DNA of 64,000 bases from Agrypnia vestita (lineage: Eukaryota; Arthropoda; Insecta; Trichoptera; Phryganeidae): positions 62,001-126,000 of the forward strand of contig JADDOH010000469.1 in assembly GCA_016648135.1 (NCBI GenBank). The letters are read 5' to 3'. The position numbers and the translations under genes were made by a program. How positions within the stretch are numbered: the first letter of the stretch is position 1; each line of letters opens with the position of its first letter. A model generated the notes under the pieces. That model was given only the letters and a program-made list of their open reading frames with translations, did no database searches and was not told the DNA's origin. This document shows, in pieces, positions 55,495 to 64,000 of the stretch.

Positions 55495-55725
55495 CTTTTG
55501 TCGAAAGTACATAATTTTATCTGGTCCTGCCAGGTCTTCCGTAGACTGTTCTCTGTTTCTCTTTTCTTCAACACTCGCCCCATATATTTTCTTTACCGTT
55601 CTCTCCTCGCCACGTGACCAAATCTTTATTTCATTATATTTATCTACTACTCTACAGCCAGCATTACGTTCACTCCTAAATATATTTCATTCTTCACTCG
55701 ATCGTACAGAGATTTAAGTATAAAA
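55495..55725 (-). mobile_element. Decayed SAYPC-family LINE fragment
   Basis: The minus strand, with frameshifts, reads RSERNAGCRVVD, 'FGHVARRE' and 'RKTWQDQIKL'. 5'- and 3'-truncated. Confidence 0.65.
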
Positions 55726-55854
55726 CTATATTAAAATATGTCATAATTTCTGCTGTAAACCAAAGTAAATACCGATTTTCTTTACAGAAAAAGATAAAAA
55801 TAATAATTCAATTTTTCTCCTTCAATAACTGCAAAATTATTTTATAAAGTTAAA

Positions 55855-56135
55855 AAGAAAATACTTTGTATAAATCACAAATTTTCTGAATAATCAACAT
55901 GTTTCGAGCCTTTAGTCCGAAAAAATAAAAAATCGATGTATACACATTAACAAAATCAAAAATTATATATATGGGAGATAAATAACTAATTAAGGACTAA
56001 TGTGAAAACATATTTAAAAAGTATTTTGAATCATTGGTAAACGCTGTATTGATGTATGAAAATACTCGATGAAGGGATCATTGGCTCCGAAACGTGTTGA
56101 TAATTCCACAAATTAGTAGTTTCTTTGTTATTATT
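55855..56135. mobile_element. Foldback element, HHR family C, both HHRs decayed
   Basis: Minus HHR relic at 55885-55925 (GGCTCGAAACATGTTGATT preserved, CTGACGA lost) and plus relic at 56065-56100 (CTCGATGA with an inserted C, GAAACGTGTTGAT) stand in inverted orientation about 150 bp apart, flanked by further inverted sequence such as 'CACAAATT'. Same design as the foldback at 3725. Confidence 0.65.
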
Positions 56136-56720
56136 TAAATAATTCTGTTCACTTTACTCGGTAATTGCGACGCAACTAATTTATAATATACCGATAAGAT
56201 ACGATTAGATTAGCTGATTAGCTGAGCAGTCAAAAAATAATTTGATATTAATTTATAATTGGTTGGTGAATTTTGTTCGTTGTAGACGTCTAAAAGTGTT
56301 TTTTTCAAAATGTCGACCGATTTTGTGCCCTCGGAGACGGACAGATTGAAATTTTTTGAGTACATTATAATTCTTCTTATCGAATATATCTCTATCGAGA
56401 GAGAGAGTATAAGCGAAGTCAATGAAGTTGGCGAAATAAACGAAGGTGGCGAAATCTACGAATCTTAAAAAGCAGTAATTTTTGTGGAATCATTTTTTTC
56501 TTTATTTTCGTCATCTCTTCAAAACTTCAGGAAATGTGTGGAGTCAGAAAAAGGGTTCGTGGCTTAAGATACCGTTTTTTACTTAAGTTTTTATACCCAA
56601 CCGAATCATTTTAGTTTTCTTGGTAGTTATTAAATTCTTTAATAATCTTCCCCCAACAATCAGAAAAATAACACATCAGAATAAATTTAAAATTGAAACG
56701 AAAAAATATATATATACAAA
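56136..56720. other. Unassigned stretch
   Basis: The minus frame 56210-56422 has no motif. AT-rich. Confidence 0.3.
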
Positions 56721-56724
56721 CTCT

Positions 56725-57428
56725 ACTAGACATACAGTATGATCATGAAACTGTTTGAAAATTTCACAACAAACTACATCCTCCATCCCAATATTATTAT
56801 CAAATAAAAACAGAATTTAAGGCCACTAGGTACTACTTTTTTTTTTTTAAATATAAAGGAAACCTAAGAGGTTTACGGATAAAATTTTTACATAATTCAA
56901 AATAAGAAATAATAATAATATAATTTAGATGCAAAGTCGAAAATTACTAGTGGGATGGGTGCGGTTTATTACAAGAATTATTTCATTTTCTGCATGTTTA
57001 ATATTTATAATAATTTTGTTTACACGTATAAAACTGAGTATCTATTACCTACCTACATATTTTTAATTATTCAGTAAAAGCTTTGTATGATACCACATGA
57101 TTTAATTTACTTTTTTAATGATTAAACATGAAAATTTTAGTATGATCGTGAAACTGTTTGAAAATTTCGCAACAAACTACACTCTCCACCCCAATATTAT
57201 CATCAAATAAAAACAGAATTTTAGGCTACTAGGTACTACTTATTACTAGTGGGATGGTTGAGGTTTATTACACGAATTATTTCATTTTCTGCATGTGTAA
57301 TATTTATAATTATTTTGTTTACACGCATAAAACTGAGTACCTACTTACATATTTAAATATTTTAAAATTATTTAGTAAAAGCATATAACACAATTTAACT
57401 TGTTTAATGGTCAAACATGAAAATTTGA
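56725..57428. repeat. Direct duplication, about 403-bp spacing
   Basis: 'GTATGATCATGAAACTGTTT' at 56736 recurs at 57140, followed in both by 'CAAATAAAAACAGAATTT' and 'TTTCATTTTCTGCATG'. The second copy has a deletion of about 100 bp. Head-to-tail, therefore a local duplication. Confidence 0.75.
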
Positions 57429-57484
57429 AGTAAAATTAATCAATTCGTAGTAGGTACATGTTTCAATTTCGTTTTTCCATAAAC

Positions 57485-57900
57485 TGCTATGGCCGTCGGC
57501 AATATTTTATCTGTGTATATTTATCAAATACTTTATTAATCATTTTAAGGCCTGCGTTTTCGTTTTCGCCAATTTCACGTGTGGCTCGGGGTGTGTGCGC
57601 TTGCGATAATTGATTAACATAATCCCCCGAAGTGTTTCTTGCGCTTATTGCGTGCACGCTAATCCGCGCCGAGGGCATTGCCAGCTCCTTGAAATTCGCC
57701 AATGAACTTGCGGCGGAACAAGCCATTGTTTCTGCAGCACGCCGCCGCGTTGCGTGGCTATGCAAGACCAGTTAGCACCTCGTGATTCGCTTCTTCCACA
57801 CTCTAGGTGCCCCGTTGTCAGTCGTGAATCCTCGATACCAAGTTCTGTCTTCCGCGTCGGTCTGCACGCGCCGGCTGCATATCGTGCGCGTTGCTCATAA
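57485..57900. promoter_or_regulatory. Candidate cis-regulatory island 4
   Basis: Balanced-composition, repeat-free block downstream of the host promoter with a Sox-type GCCATTGTTTC (57721), homeodomain-like GATAATTGATTAACA (57605) and an E box TCACGTGTG (57577). No coding signal. Could be an intronic enhancer of the gene starting at 52.1 kb. Confidence 0.4.
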
Positions 57901-58073
57901 CTGGAACATCTTGTTAAATGCTACTATTAATGTATCTATTCATTATTCAGATGGCGTACTGTACACTTGCACCTCACGCGAGTTATCAATGACATCCACT
58001 CGCTTGCCCCTATTCAAAATAGTTGCATTCCGCGAAGATCTCTCATACAGCCATTTTCAAAATGGTGGACTTG

Positions 58074-58521
58074 TACAGGGTTATTTTGAAAACATTAATA
58101 ACCTCGCAGGACTGTATTCCTGCCTTGATTTTAAGTCGAAAATGGTCAAGCTATTACGACCTAATATTATGGATGCATTTTTTTTTTCAATATTTCTGAC
58201 TTATTTTTTGTAAAACGTTGGACTATCATTACAGTAACTTATATCGAAAATGAAAAATACATTCCCTTTAAAACAAGTCAAATAAAATAATAAAAACCTG
58301 CGAATTCCAATTGGAGAACTTTCCAATTGGAAATTTTTCGTAATCGGTATAAGTTACTGTGATAATATTCCAACGTTTTGAAAAAAAAAGTTAGAAATAT
58401 TGAAAAAAATTGCAAACTTTGATGTTGACTATTATGATGATAGCTTGAACAAATTTCGACTCATAATCGAGGCAGGAATTTTGTCCTGCTAGATTATTAA
58501 TGTTTTCCAAATAACCCTGTA
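58074..58521. mobile_element. Long hairpin element, copy 4 (internally shortened)
   Basis: Starts TACAGGGTTATTTTGAAA and ends CCAAATAACCCTGTA. The centre AATTCCAATTGGAG with ACTTTCCAATTGGAAATT replaces part of the right arm, so the hairpin is asymmetric. Confidence 0.8.
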
Positions 58522-59155
58522 TATTTAAAATATTTAAAAAAAAACCGGCGGCGATATTAATAAACAAACAATTTGTTCACGTTGTCAGATTATTTATCTA
58601 TGACAAACAATTGTTATTATCTTTGCACACTTGGATAGAAAAAATGTAATTAAGGTAAGTTCTTGATTACATGTCGCGCGACCGGTCTTTTTTTTTGTTC
58701 CGGGGCAATCCTGACCATATTTGTTAAAATGCGGGGCAGGCGGGTTGGTACCTACCCCGGAACATGCCCCATTTTGTATTTTCAATTTAGATCGCCGGGA
58801 GGTAACGTTCTCGGATTTTTCTGAACGCGAATTTTGCGGACTTTGATTATTTCAGACAGAAAATTATTTTTGATTAGATTATATTTTTTGTCCAAAATAA
58901 ACTACGTCCGAAAAAATCCCCCGACCGCTGAGTCAACCGATCTTGTTTATTTTCTACCCGCCCGTTCACATTGGTGTAGCTATTGACATCTAGCGACGAA
59001 GCGCAGAACTACACGTGACGAACGATAAATTAATTTATAAAGCTTATGATTCAAATTTGTCTGCGTTTCATTAATTATTACATTTTTTTATCATTATAAT
59101 CAATATGTTTTTTTGATAAAACACATATTTTGTATTCAAAGTAAATATTTTCTTC
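58522..59155. other. Unassigned stretch
   Basis: A GC-richer part at 58660-59010 has no recognisable gene; the minus frame 58594-58785 is unassigned. Confidence 0.3.
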
Positions 59156-59159
59156 GACG

Positions 59160-59580
59160 GGCAACTATTGAATTTGAAGTTTAAATATAGAAATAAGTGT
59201 TTTATATTTTTTTAAATATGCCTGACTCATTTTCTGTAAAACGTTAGAATATTATTAAATTAACTTATATTAATAATTCATTCGCTTTAATACATGTCAA
59301 ATATAATGACAAAAACCTTACAAAAAACATTTTTTAAATTTCGGCAGGTTTTATTAATTTTATTTGACTTGTATCAATTAGAATAAATTTTTGGTATTCG
59401 TTATATAAATTAATTTCCTGATACTGTAACGGTTTGCAAAAGATAAGCCAGAAGTATTGAAAAAAAATGTAAAATTTATAAAGCCCAAAGCATAAAGAAT
59501 AAATTCTATCACAAAATTTTGTGAAGTAGACTCTCCCTCGAAGTTTTTGCTACTAGCTACGAGACAGCCGGCATGTTTTT
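59160..59580. mobile_element. Long hairpin element, second subfamily
   Basis: The right end 'CGAAGTTTTTGCTACTAGC' plus TACGAGACAG and the interior (CATTCGCTTTAATACATG, its complement near 59360) match the other copies. The left end is decayed. Confidence 0.6.
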
Positions 59581-59699
59581 TGTAAATCTGACTATCGTAT
59601 CGTGCATATTTATTAAAAAAAAAATACATTTCAGGAATCTAGAATATAATTGTTTTAATTAATCAAAATAAAAACTTATCAACCTTCCGAACTGTCAAT

Positions 59700-60085
59700 C
59701 GACTGTACAGAAAAGCGAGAAAGAAATGTTCGCTAGTCGCCATTGTTTGTTCACGTACATTTTTAAAAATTATTTTAATTTTTCAATGTGTGTTTATCAC
59801 AATTTTTTATCACGTGGCTTTGGAAAAGCGCCGCTGCGACCGCTTTGCGAAGCTGGGCGGCTAATAATTGTTGCCTCATAAGCAATCAGCATTGCGTCAT
59901 CGTGCAAAACCAGTATGCAGCTGCGGTCTCTTAGGTACTCGTTGCAACTAAACGCATTTGCTACCGAACCTCTATTTCTATGTTTTCGTCCTTCAATCCT
60001 CGAGTGTTGGCGCGTCGTCCGCTCGCTGAAGAGACCATTCTACCATGCCTGCCCTTTGTTCCTTCAAAGACCCTGCAAATCCAGT
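59700..60085. promoter_or_regulatory. Candidate cis-regulatory island 5
   Basis: Sox plus forkhead-type sites in CGCCATTGTTTGTTCACG (59739), a CACGTGGC E box (59812), 'GGCGGCTAATAATTG' (59857) and AATCAGCATTGCGTCATCG (59883, bZIP-like TGCGTCATC). Repeat-free. Confidence 0.4.
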
Positions 60086-60384
60086 ATCGCTTTACATTTC
60101 ACATTAGAAAAATGTCTTTAAAAATAGGCAGACGATATTTATTGTCTTTCAAACATAAAAATATACTCGGCATTTTTCTAACCCCACGTAAATGTTTAGA
60201 ATAAGTCAGGTTCCTATTAATGTCGAATATTTTTTTCTATCACAAGAATCTGTCGTATAGGTCTTTTCATATCCCTCGTATCCGTACACTTAACACAATG
60301 AAACAACGCGCGTATTACGCACTATACCCACACTAACTCAATTGCAAGCTTATATGAAAATATTTTAGAAAATGAGGGTAATCA

Positions 60385-60545
60385 CAACGCTGTTTTATTC
60401 CACTATATGTTTATTTTGAATTGTTAGAACGTTTTCGAGATTTCTCCCATTGTCAATAACAACACGTTTACAACTGGGAGAAATCTCGAAAACGTTCTAA
60501 CAATTCAAAATAAATATATAGTGGAATAAAACAGTGTTGTGTTTA
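60385..60545. mobile_element. Foldback element, possible HHR relic (family L)
   Basis: About 70-bp perfect or near-perfect arms (ATTGTTAGAACGTTTTCGAG at 60419 and its complement at 60490-60510) around a 20-bp loop. The arms contain TCTCGAAAACGTTC, reminiscent of a stem II/GAAA side, but no CTGANGA core exists, so I do not call a ribozyme. Confidence 0.65.
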
Positions 60546-61180
60546 CCCTTATTTTTTTAAATATTAAAAATGATTTTCCACAATGTTACAAACAAAAAAC
60601 TTGATGTCTTTCGTCTTTCTTACAGATACCCCATAATCATTTAAGTCACTCCTGCGTAATATTTTTTTTTTTTCACAATAATATGAACCCCTACCTACAT
60701 CACATAATGTAAATTCTTTATTTATGGCAACAATTACTCTGTATCCATTGTTTTTACCAATTTTATCTTGTTTGCTTGTTCGCCACTTGCATTTTACCCG
60801 CCTAATCTCTGTGCAGGACACGTTCCATTTCGCCAATTGAACATTTAAAAATACACTAATACATTAAATATATTTTAGAGCAGGCTGATAACACTGGTGA
60901 TAAGGATATTTGGGTTGAGTTTGAAATAAGTAATATATTGTTCTTTATGTATTCAATACCTGGTATTATGTTAAAATTAATAATTAAATAAAAGTTTATT
61001 TAACTTCTCAGCTAAAGGCCACCAAAATTAATAGACATGAATCATAGTATTTATTTTGGTCCGTATCTATTTTTTGACATAGAATATATAAATTGTAGAT
61101 AAGGAATTTTCCTTGTCCATAATTTAGCACCATTTGCAAACTTTGAAACAATCATGATAAGTTCAAATTAAATATTCTTA
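60546..61180. other. Unassigned stretch
   Basis: The minus frame 60564-60836 (90 codons) has no recognised domain. Confidence 0.3.
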
Positions 61181-61254
61181 AAAATGTTCTCAGGTTCACG
61201 GCCGTTCAGAATCTTCTACGTATAGTCTTCTGGAATATTCTGCCGTGTATGTGC

Positions 61255-61300
61255 GACCTCTCTGGCCGACGTTTCGGATCCCATTGCAGGGTCCTGTCAC
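61255..61300 (-). ncRNA. Damaged hammerhead, family K (minus)
   Basis: Minus strand has stem II GGACCC/GGG(A)TCC, GAAACGTC and GGCC intact, but the CTGATGA side has become GGTGACA. Predicted inactive alone. Confidence 0.6.
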
Positions 61301-61312
61301 CTGGTCACATCA

Positions 61313-61355
61313 GCCCTGATGATGGACCCTGCAACGAGATCCGATACGTCGGCCA
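61313..61355 (+). ncRNA. Damaged hammerhead, family K (plus)
   Basis: CTGATGA at 61316-61322, one extra T, stem II GGA/TCC plus inner pairs, then GATA instead of GAAA (A14 to U at 61345), loopless ACGT helix III, GUC triplet with the cut expected at 61350/61351, helix I GCC/GGC. One core lesion. Confidence 0.65.
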
Positions 61356-61477
61356 GAGAGGTCGCATATGTACGGCAGAATATCTCAGAAAATCATACAC
61401 AGAAGATAAATATTCTTAAACAGTGTAATATTTGGGTTTCATAGATTCCTGGGAAATTTCCTTCCAGCATATATCAT

Positions 61478-61507
61478 ACATATCGCTGCCTTTGCTTTTA
61501 TGCCCCC
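61478..61507. mobile_element. Solo end of the GGGGTATAAAAGC MITE
   Basis: 'GCTGCCTTTGCTTTTATGCC' matches the MITE terminus at 7009-7034. Confidence 0.5.
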
Positions 61508-61512
61508 CTCGT

Positions 61513-61980
61513 ATGTACTAACTAACTAACCATCACGCCGTTTCCCCGCAGGGGTAGGCAGAGAGGATTGAACGCCACACTCTTCTATCCTGGCACACCA
61601 CTTTTGCTTCGGCCACATTCATACATCTTCTCATACACGTTCTACGTTGTTTGTTGTTGCGGCTTTTAACAGGGCCATCCTCAAATACTTGTAGTACCTG
61701 ATCGTGCCAGGTCTTTCGCGGATGCCCTCTATTCCTGTTGCCTTCAACACTCGCCTCATATATTTTCTTAACCATCCTTTCGTCGTTCATACGTTCCACA
61801 TGACCAAACCATCTCAGCACTCCTTTCTTTATTCTATCTACCACACTCCAGCCAGCATTGCATTCACTTCTAATTCGTTCATTCCTCACTCTATCGACCA
61901 AAGATTTTTCACACAAGCGTCTTAGTGACTGCATTTCCACCGCATTCAGTCTACTTTCATTCCTCTTTTGCCAATTCTAG
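61513..61980 (-). mobile_element. RTE-like LINE 3' end (SAYPC family), copy 6
   Basis: The minus frame 61940-61533 encodes 'RLCEKSLVDRVRNERIRSEC', 'VLRWFGHVERMNDERMVKK', 'HPRKTWHDQVLQVFEDG' and ends 'SILSAYPCGETA'; the tail on plus is 'ACTAACTAACCATCACGCCG'. Near-identical to copy 2, so relatively young. Confidence 0.85.
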
Positions 61981-62024
61981 ATAAATTATGTACAATTTTA
62001 AGTAAATTATGAAATGCCTATCGT

Positions 62025-62440
62025 CTGAAATTTGCATGCATTTTCCCATCATTTTCCTTCAGCCTCGATGGGAGTGACTAATGCCCCTATCACCGGCGCC
62101 GCGTGCACATCCTCTCCAAGGATGCACTTATGCGCGAGCAACGATTTAATTACTCCGGCCGATAGCGCTCTTTGTTCGTCTCCCGCACTAAAATATTCCA
62201 GCCAGCAGGTAAGAAACTTGGCGCGGGTTTCATAATTCTCGTAAAAACGCCGACGATATGCGTTGTTTATGCGCGCAAACGCTGTTTAGCTGGATCCAAT
62301 TATGCCGGAGAACATTGTTGCGATGCAAAATTACACTTGCCACCTTGTGTATGCATTATGCATCCGTTGCATTATGTAAACACTGCAATTCTGCCTTATA
62401 TACTCGTAATCTAACAAATTGTAATTATGTTCAGGCATAG
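62025..62440. promoter_or_regulatory. Candidate cis-regulatory island 6
   Basis: A 400-bp repeat-free block of mixed composition between two LINE ends, with POU-like TGCATTATGCAT (62352), homeodomain-like 'GATTTAATTACTCCGG', 'CCAATTATGCCGG' and 'TTTATGCGCGCAAACGC'. No splice-consistent ORF. Confidence 0.4.
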
Positions 62441-62454
62441 TTATTATTATTGTT

Positions 62455-62765
62455 ATTCACTTTTGCTTCGACTACATTCATACATCTTCTCATGCAAGCT
62501 CTACGGTTGTTGAGGCTTTTAACAGGGCCATCCTCTATTCCTTTTGCCCTCAATACTCGCCCCATATATTTTCTTAACCATCCTTTCCTCGCTTGTACGC
62601 TCTACATGACCAAACCATCTCGGCACTCCTTTCTTTATTATGTCTACCACACCACAGCCAACATTACATTCACTTCTAATTTGTTCCTTCCTCACCCTAT
62701 CGAACAAAGATTTTCCACACAAGCGCCTTAGTGACCGCATTTCCACCGCATTCAGTCTACTTTTT
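62455..62765 (-). mobile_element. RTE-like LINE 3' fragment (SAYPC family), copy 7
   Basis: The minus frame contains 'EMRSLRRLCGKSLFDRVRKE', 'GVPRWFGHVERTSEERM' and 'KKIYGASIEGKRNRG', then a deletion before the 'LNNRRACMRRCMNV' part. The 3' tail is missing. Confidence 0.8.
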
Positions 62766-64000
62766 ATTTAAATATTTTTTTATTATTTTTTACATAAATC
62801 TAGCCTAACCTTTCACATACGGTGATAAAAACGTGCCTACCGGAGATGTAAACTCAATGTACATGATGACTTTTACTGCTTTTAAGGCAGATACATATTT
62901 TACTGTTAATACGTAGTATTTTGTTCGTCTATCATGAACAAAAATGGATTCCGGAAAATACAATATATGAATGTATGTAATATCTTTCTTACTAGACTTC
63001 AAAATGTCCCTTTCTTTTGGGGGTCCTTTTTGAAGACAACAATAACAGTAATATTATTCATTCATCGCTTAATTATGTATTTGTTTGTTCAAAATGGACT
63101 TACAACTTTATAAATATTAATATTTTCCTAGTGTTGTCATTCTGCAACCATCATCTAATATAAACATCCCTAAAACTATGTCAAACTAAGCAGTTCCAAT
63201 GCATGAAGACCAGCGTTTCTCGTCAGATCGTCAGCACAGTGTGTGAGTGGCCAATCTCTTCCTGAGCGCCACTCCAGCATCTCCCAGTTCACCTCTTGTT
63301 CCCCAAGCCTCGCTATACGACCGGCTTCATCTGGCATCCTCGACACAATTATTTTTGCTCTATCCAATGATATTCTCTCGTTGCTTACTCTGTTGCTCCT
63401 TTGAGACTCAGTTCTGCGACTGCACTGCTCATACAAGCGTGTCCTAAGAAACAATAATTTGACTCAACATCAGAATGAATTAGTTCAATAAAGAAAAATG
63501 TCGTATACATCGAAAGACATTGTTAATATTAGTATTTTATTGTGAATATATAGTTATGATCAAATGGCGTGATCCATGTTATTGTATCAATCCTGAATGC
63601 TGTCGTGATGTGTTCCGCGACGGTAATTGCGTCTCGCGATCTGTTGTAGCGTTAAAAATAATTTAAAAAGGAATTTAGCATTTGATAAGTATGCAGGAGA
63701 TATGTGGAAATCTATATACCTACAAGTACTGTAAAAACTATCATTACTGACCTGAAAATCAATTTCCGTATTCAATTTATGTTTGTATTATTAAGATTGC
63801 TTTCATATTTATACTTTATACCTGTAGAATTACGTAATCTAGCTACTTTATTTATTTTTAATATATACCCTTACTCCTGTATACACGAATGTTTGACTCT
63901 TACAGAGAAGAAAGATTTTTTTTCTTTTGTTTCAAGTGTTTTTTTTGTATTATTATACGTGAACATCGGCTTAATGAATCTTTAAAAATATTGTAATAAT
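62766..64000. other. Right end, no assigned gene
   Basis: The minus frame 63176-63454 (92 codons) is the least AT-biased but has no domain I recognise; it may be a decayed retroelement. The frame 63704-63985 is AT-biased. A possible gene would need conservation evidence. Confidence 0.35.

Larger units (their letters stand above)
61183..61415. mobile_element. Foldback element, HHR family K
   Basis: About 100-bp arms such as GCGACCTCTCTGGCCGACG (61246) and its complement at 61346-61366, with outer 'ATATTCTGCCGT' pairs, around a centre CTGGTCACATCAGC. Each arm holds an HHR motif with a different lesion. Fragment relative at 34365-34420. Confidence 0.75.

Noticed and set aside
60385..60545. Foldback arms with TCTCGAAAACGTTC as ribozyme
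   Set aside because: The CTGANGA core is absent in both arms, so only a relic is possible.
63176..63454. 92-codon minus frame as gene
   Set aside because: No recognised domain or splice context; could be a decayed retroelement, so left unassigned.

Overview
This is an AT-rich eukaryotic (arthropod, most likely insect) window made mainly of mobile-element debris. The case for an arthropod is the mix of Penelope-like, RTE-like, Jockey-like and L2/CR1-like retroelement ends, short interstitial CCTAA (insect-type telomeric) runs, tRNA-derived SINEs and an insect-type TATA + TCATTC core promoter. I cannot name the species. No rRNA, CRISPR array, bacterial operon or intact retroelement is present.

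The most striking content is a set of hammerhead ribozyme (HHR) motifs: CTGAYGA core, stem II, GAAA, then a self-complementary helix III and a cleavage triplet. Plus-strand motifs with a complete core lie near 3.9, 11.75, 17.4, 18.0 and 48.56-48.74 kb, the last being a six-fold tandem array. Minus-strand motifs with a complete core lie near 25.65 and 33.7 kb. Decayed copies lie near 3.84, 11.7, 22.26, 45.9, 48.5, 50.45, 55.9, 56.07, 61.28 and 61.33 kb. They fall into at least six stem-II families. Most sit in inverted-repeat (foldback) elements. Two are tied to Penelope-like elements because remnants of the GIY-YIG endonuclease lie just upstream on the same strand (17.66-17.92 kb plus, 22.70-22.95 kb minus).

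Layout. 0-11 kb: SINE/RTE-like tails, small tandem repeats, HHR foldback D, a Jockey-like LINE end, two MITEs, an L2/CR1-like LINE end. 11.4-12.7 kb: a transposon-like unit containing both an HHR foldback and a 512-bp hairpin element. 13.2-16.7 kb: two DNA transposons with target duplications and a LINE end. 17.3-18.7 kb: two HHRs and a Penelope remnant split by a LINE insertion. 18.7-29 kb: LINE ends of several clades, a SINE, a second Penelope remnant, and a GC-rich island with a possible minus-strand exon at 29.1-29.36 kb. 29.4-51.3 kb: long-hairpin repeats, SINEs, TTAA-flanked and hAT-like elements, more LINE ends, and the 48.4-48.8 kb HHR array. 51.3-52.6 kb: a CpG-rich block with one or two TATA promoters and two GC3-rich coding pieces, the only convincing host gene. 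53-64 kb: duplications, three candidate cis-regulatory islands, another hairpin element, HHR foldbacks and three LINE 3' ends.

Most open frames are LINE remnants or chance frames. Several copies are nested (LINE in Penelope, MITE in LINE, hAT-like MITE in a terminal-inverted-repeat element, hairpin inside transposon), giving a relative history of insertion. All family assignments come from reading the sequence; none was checked against a database.
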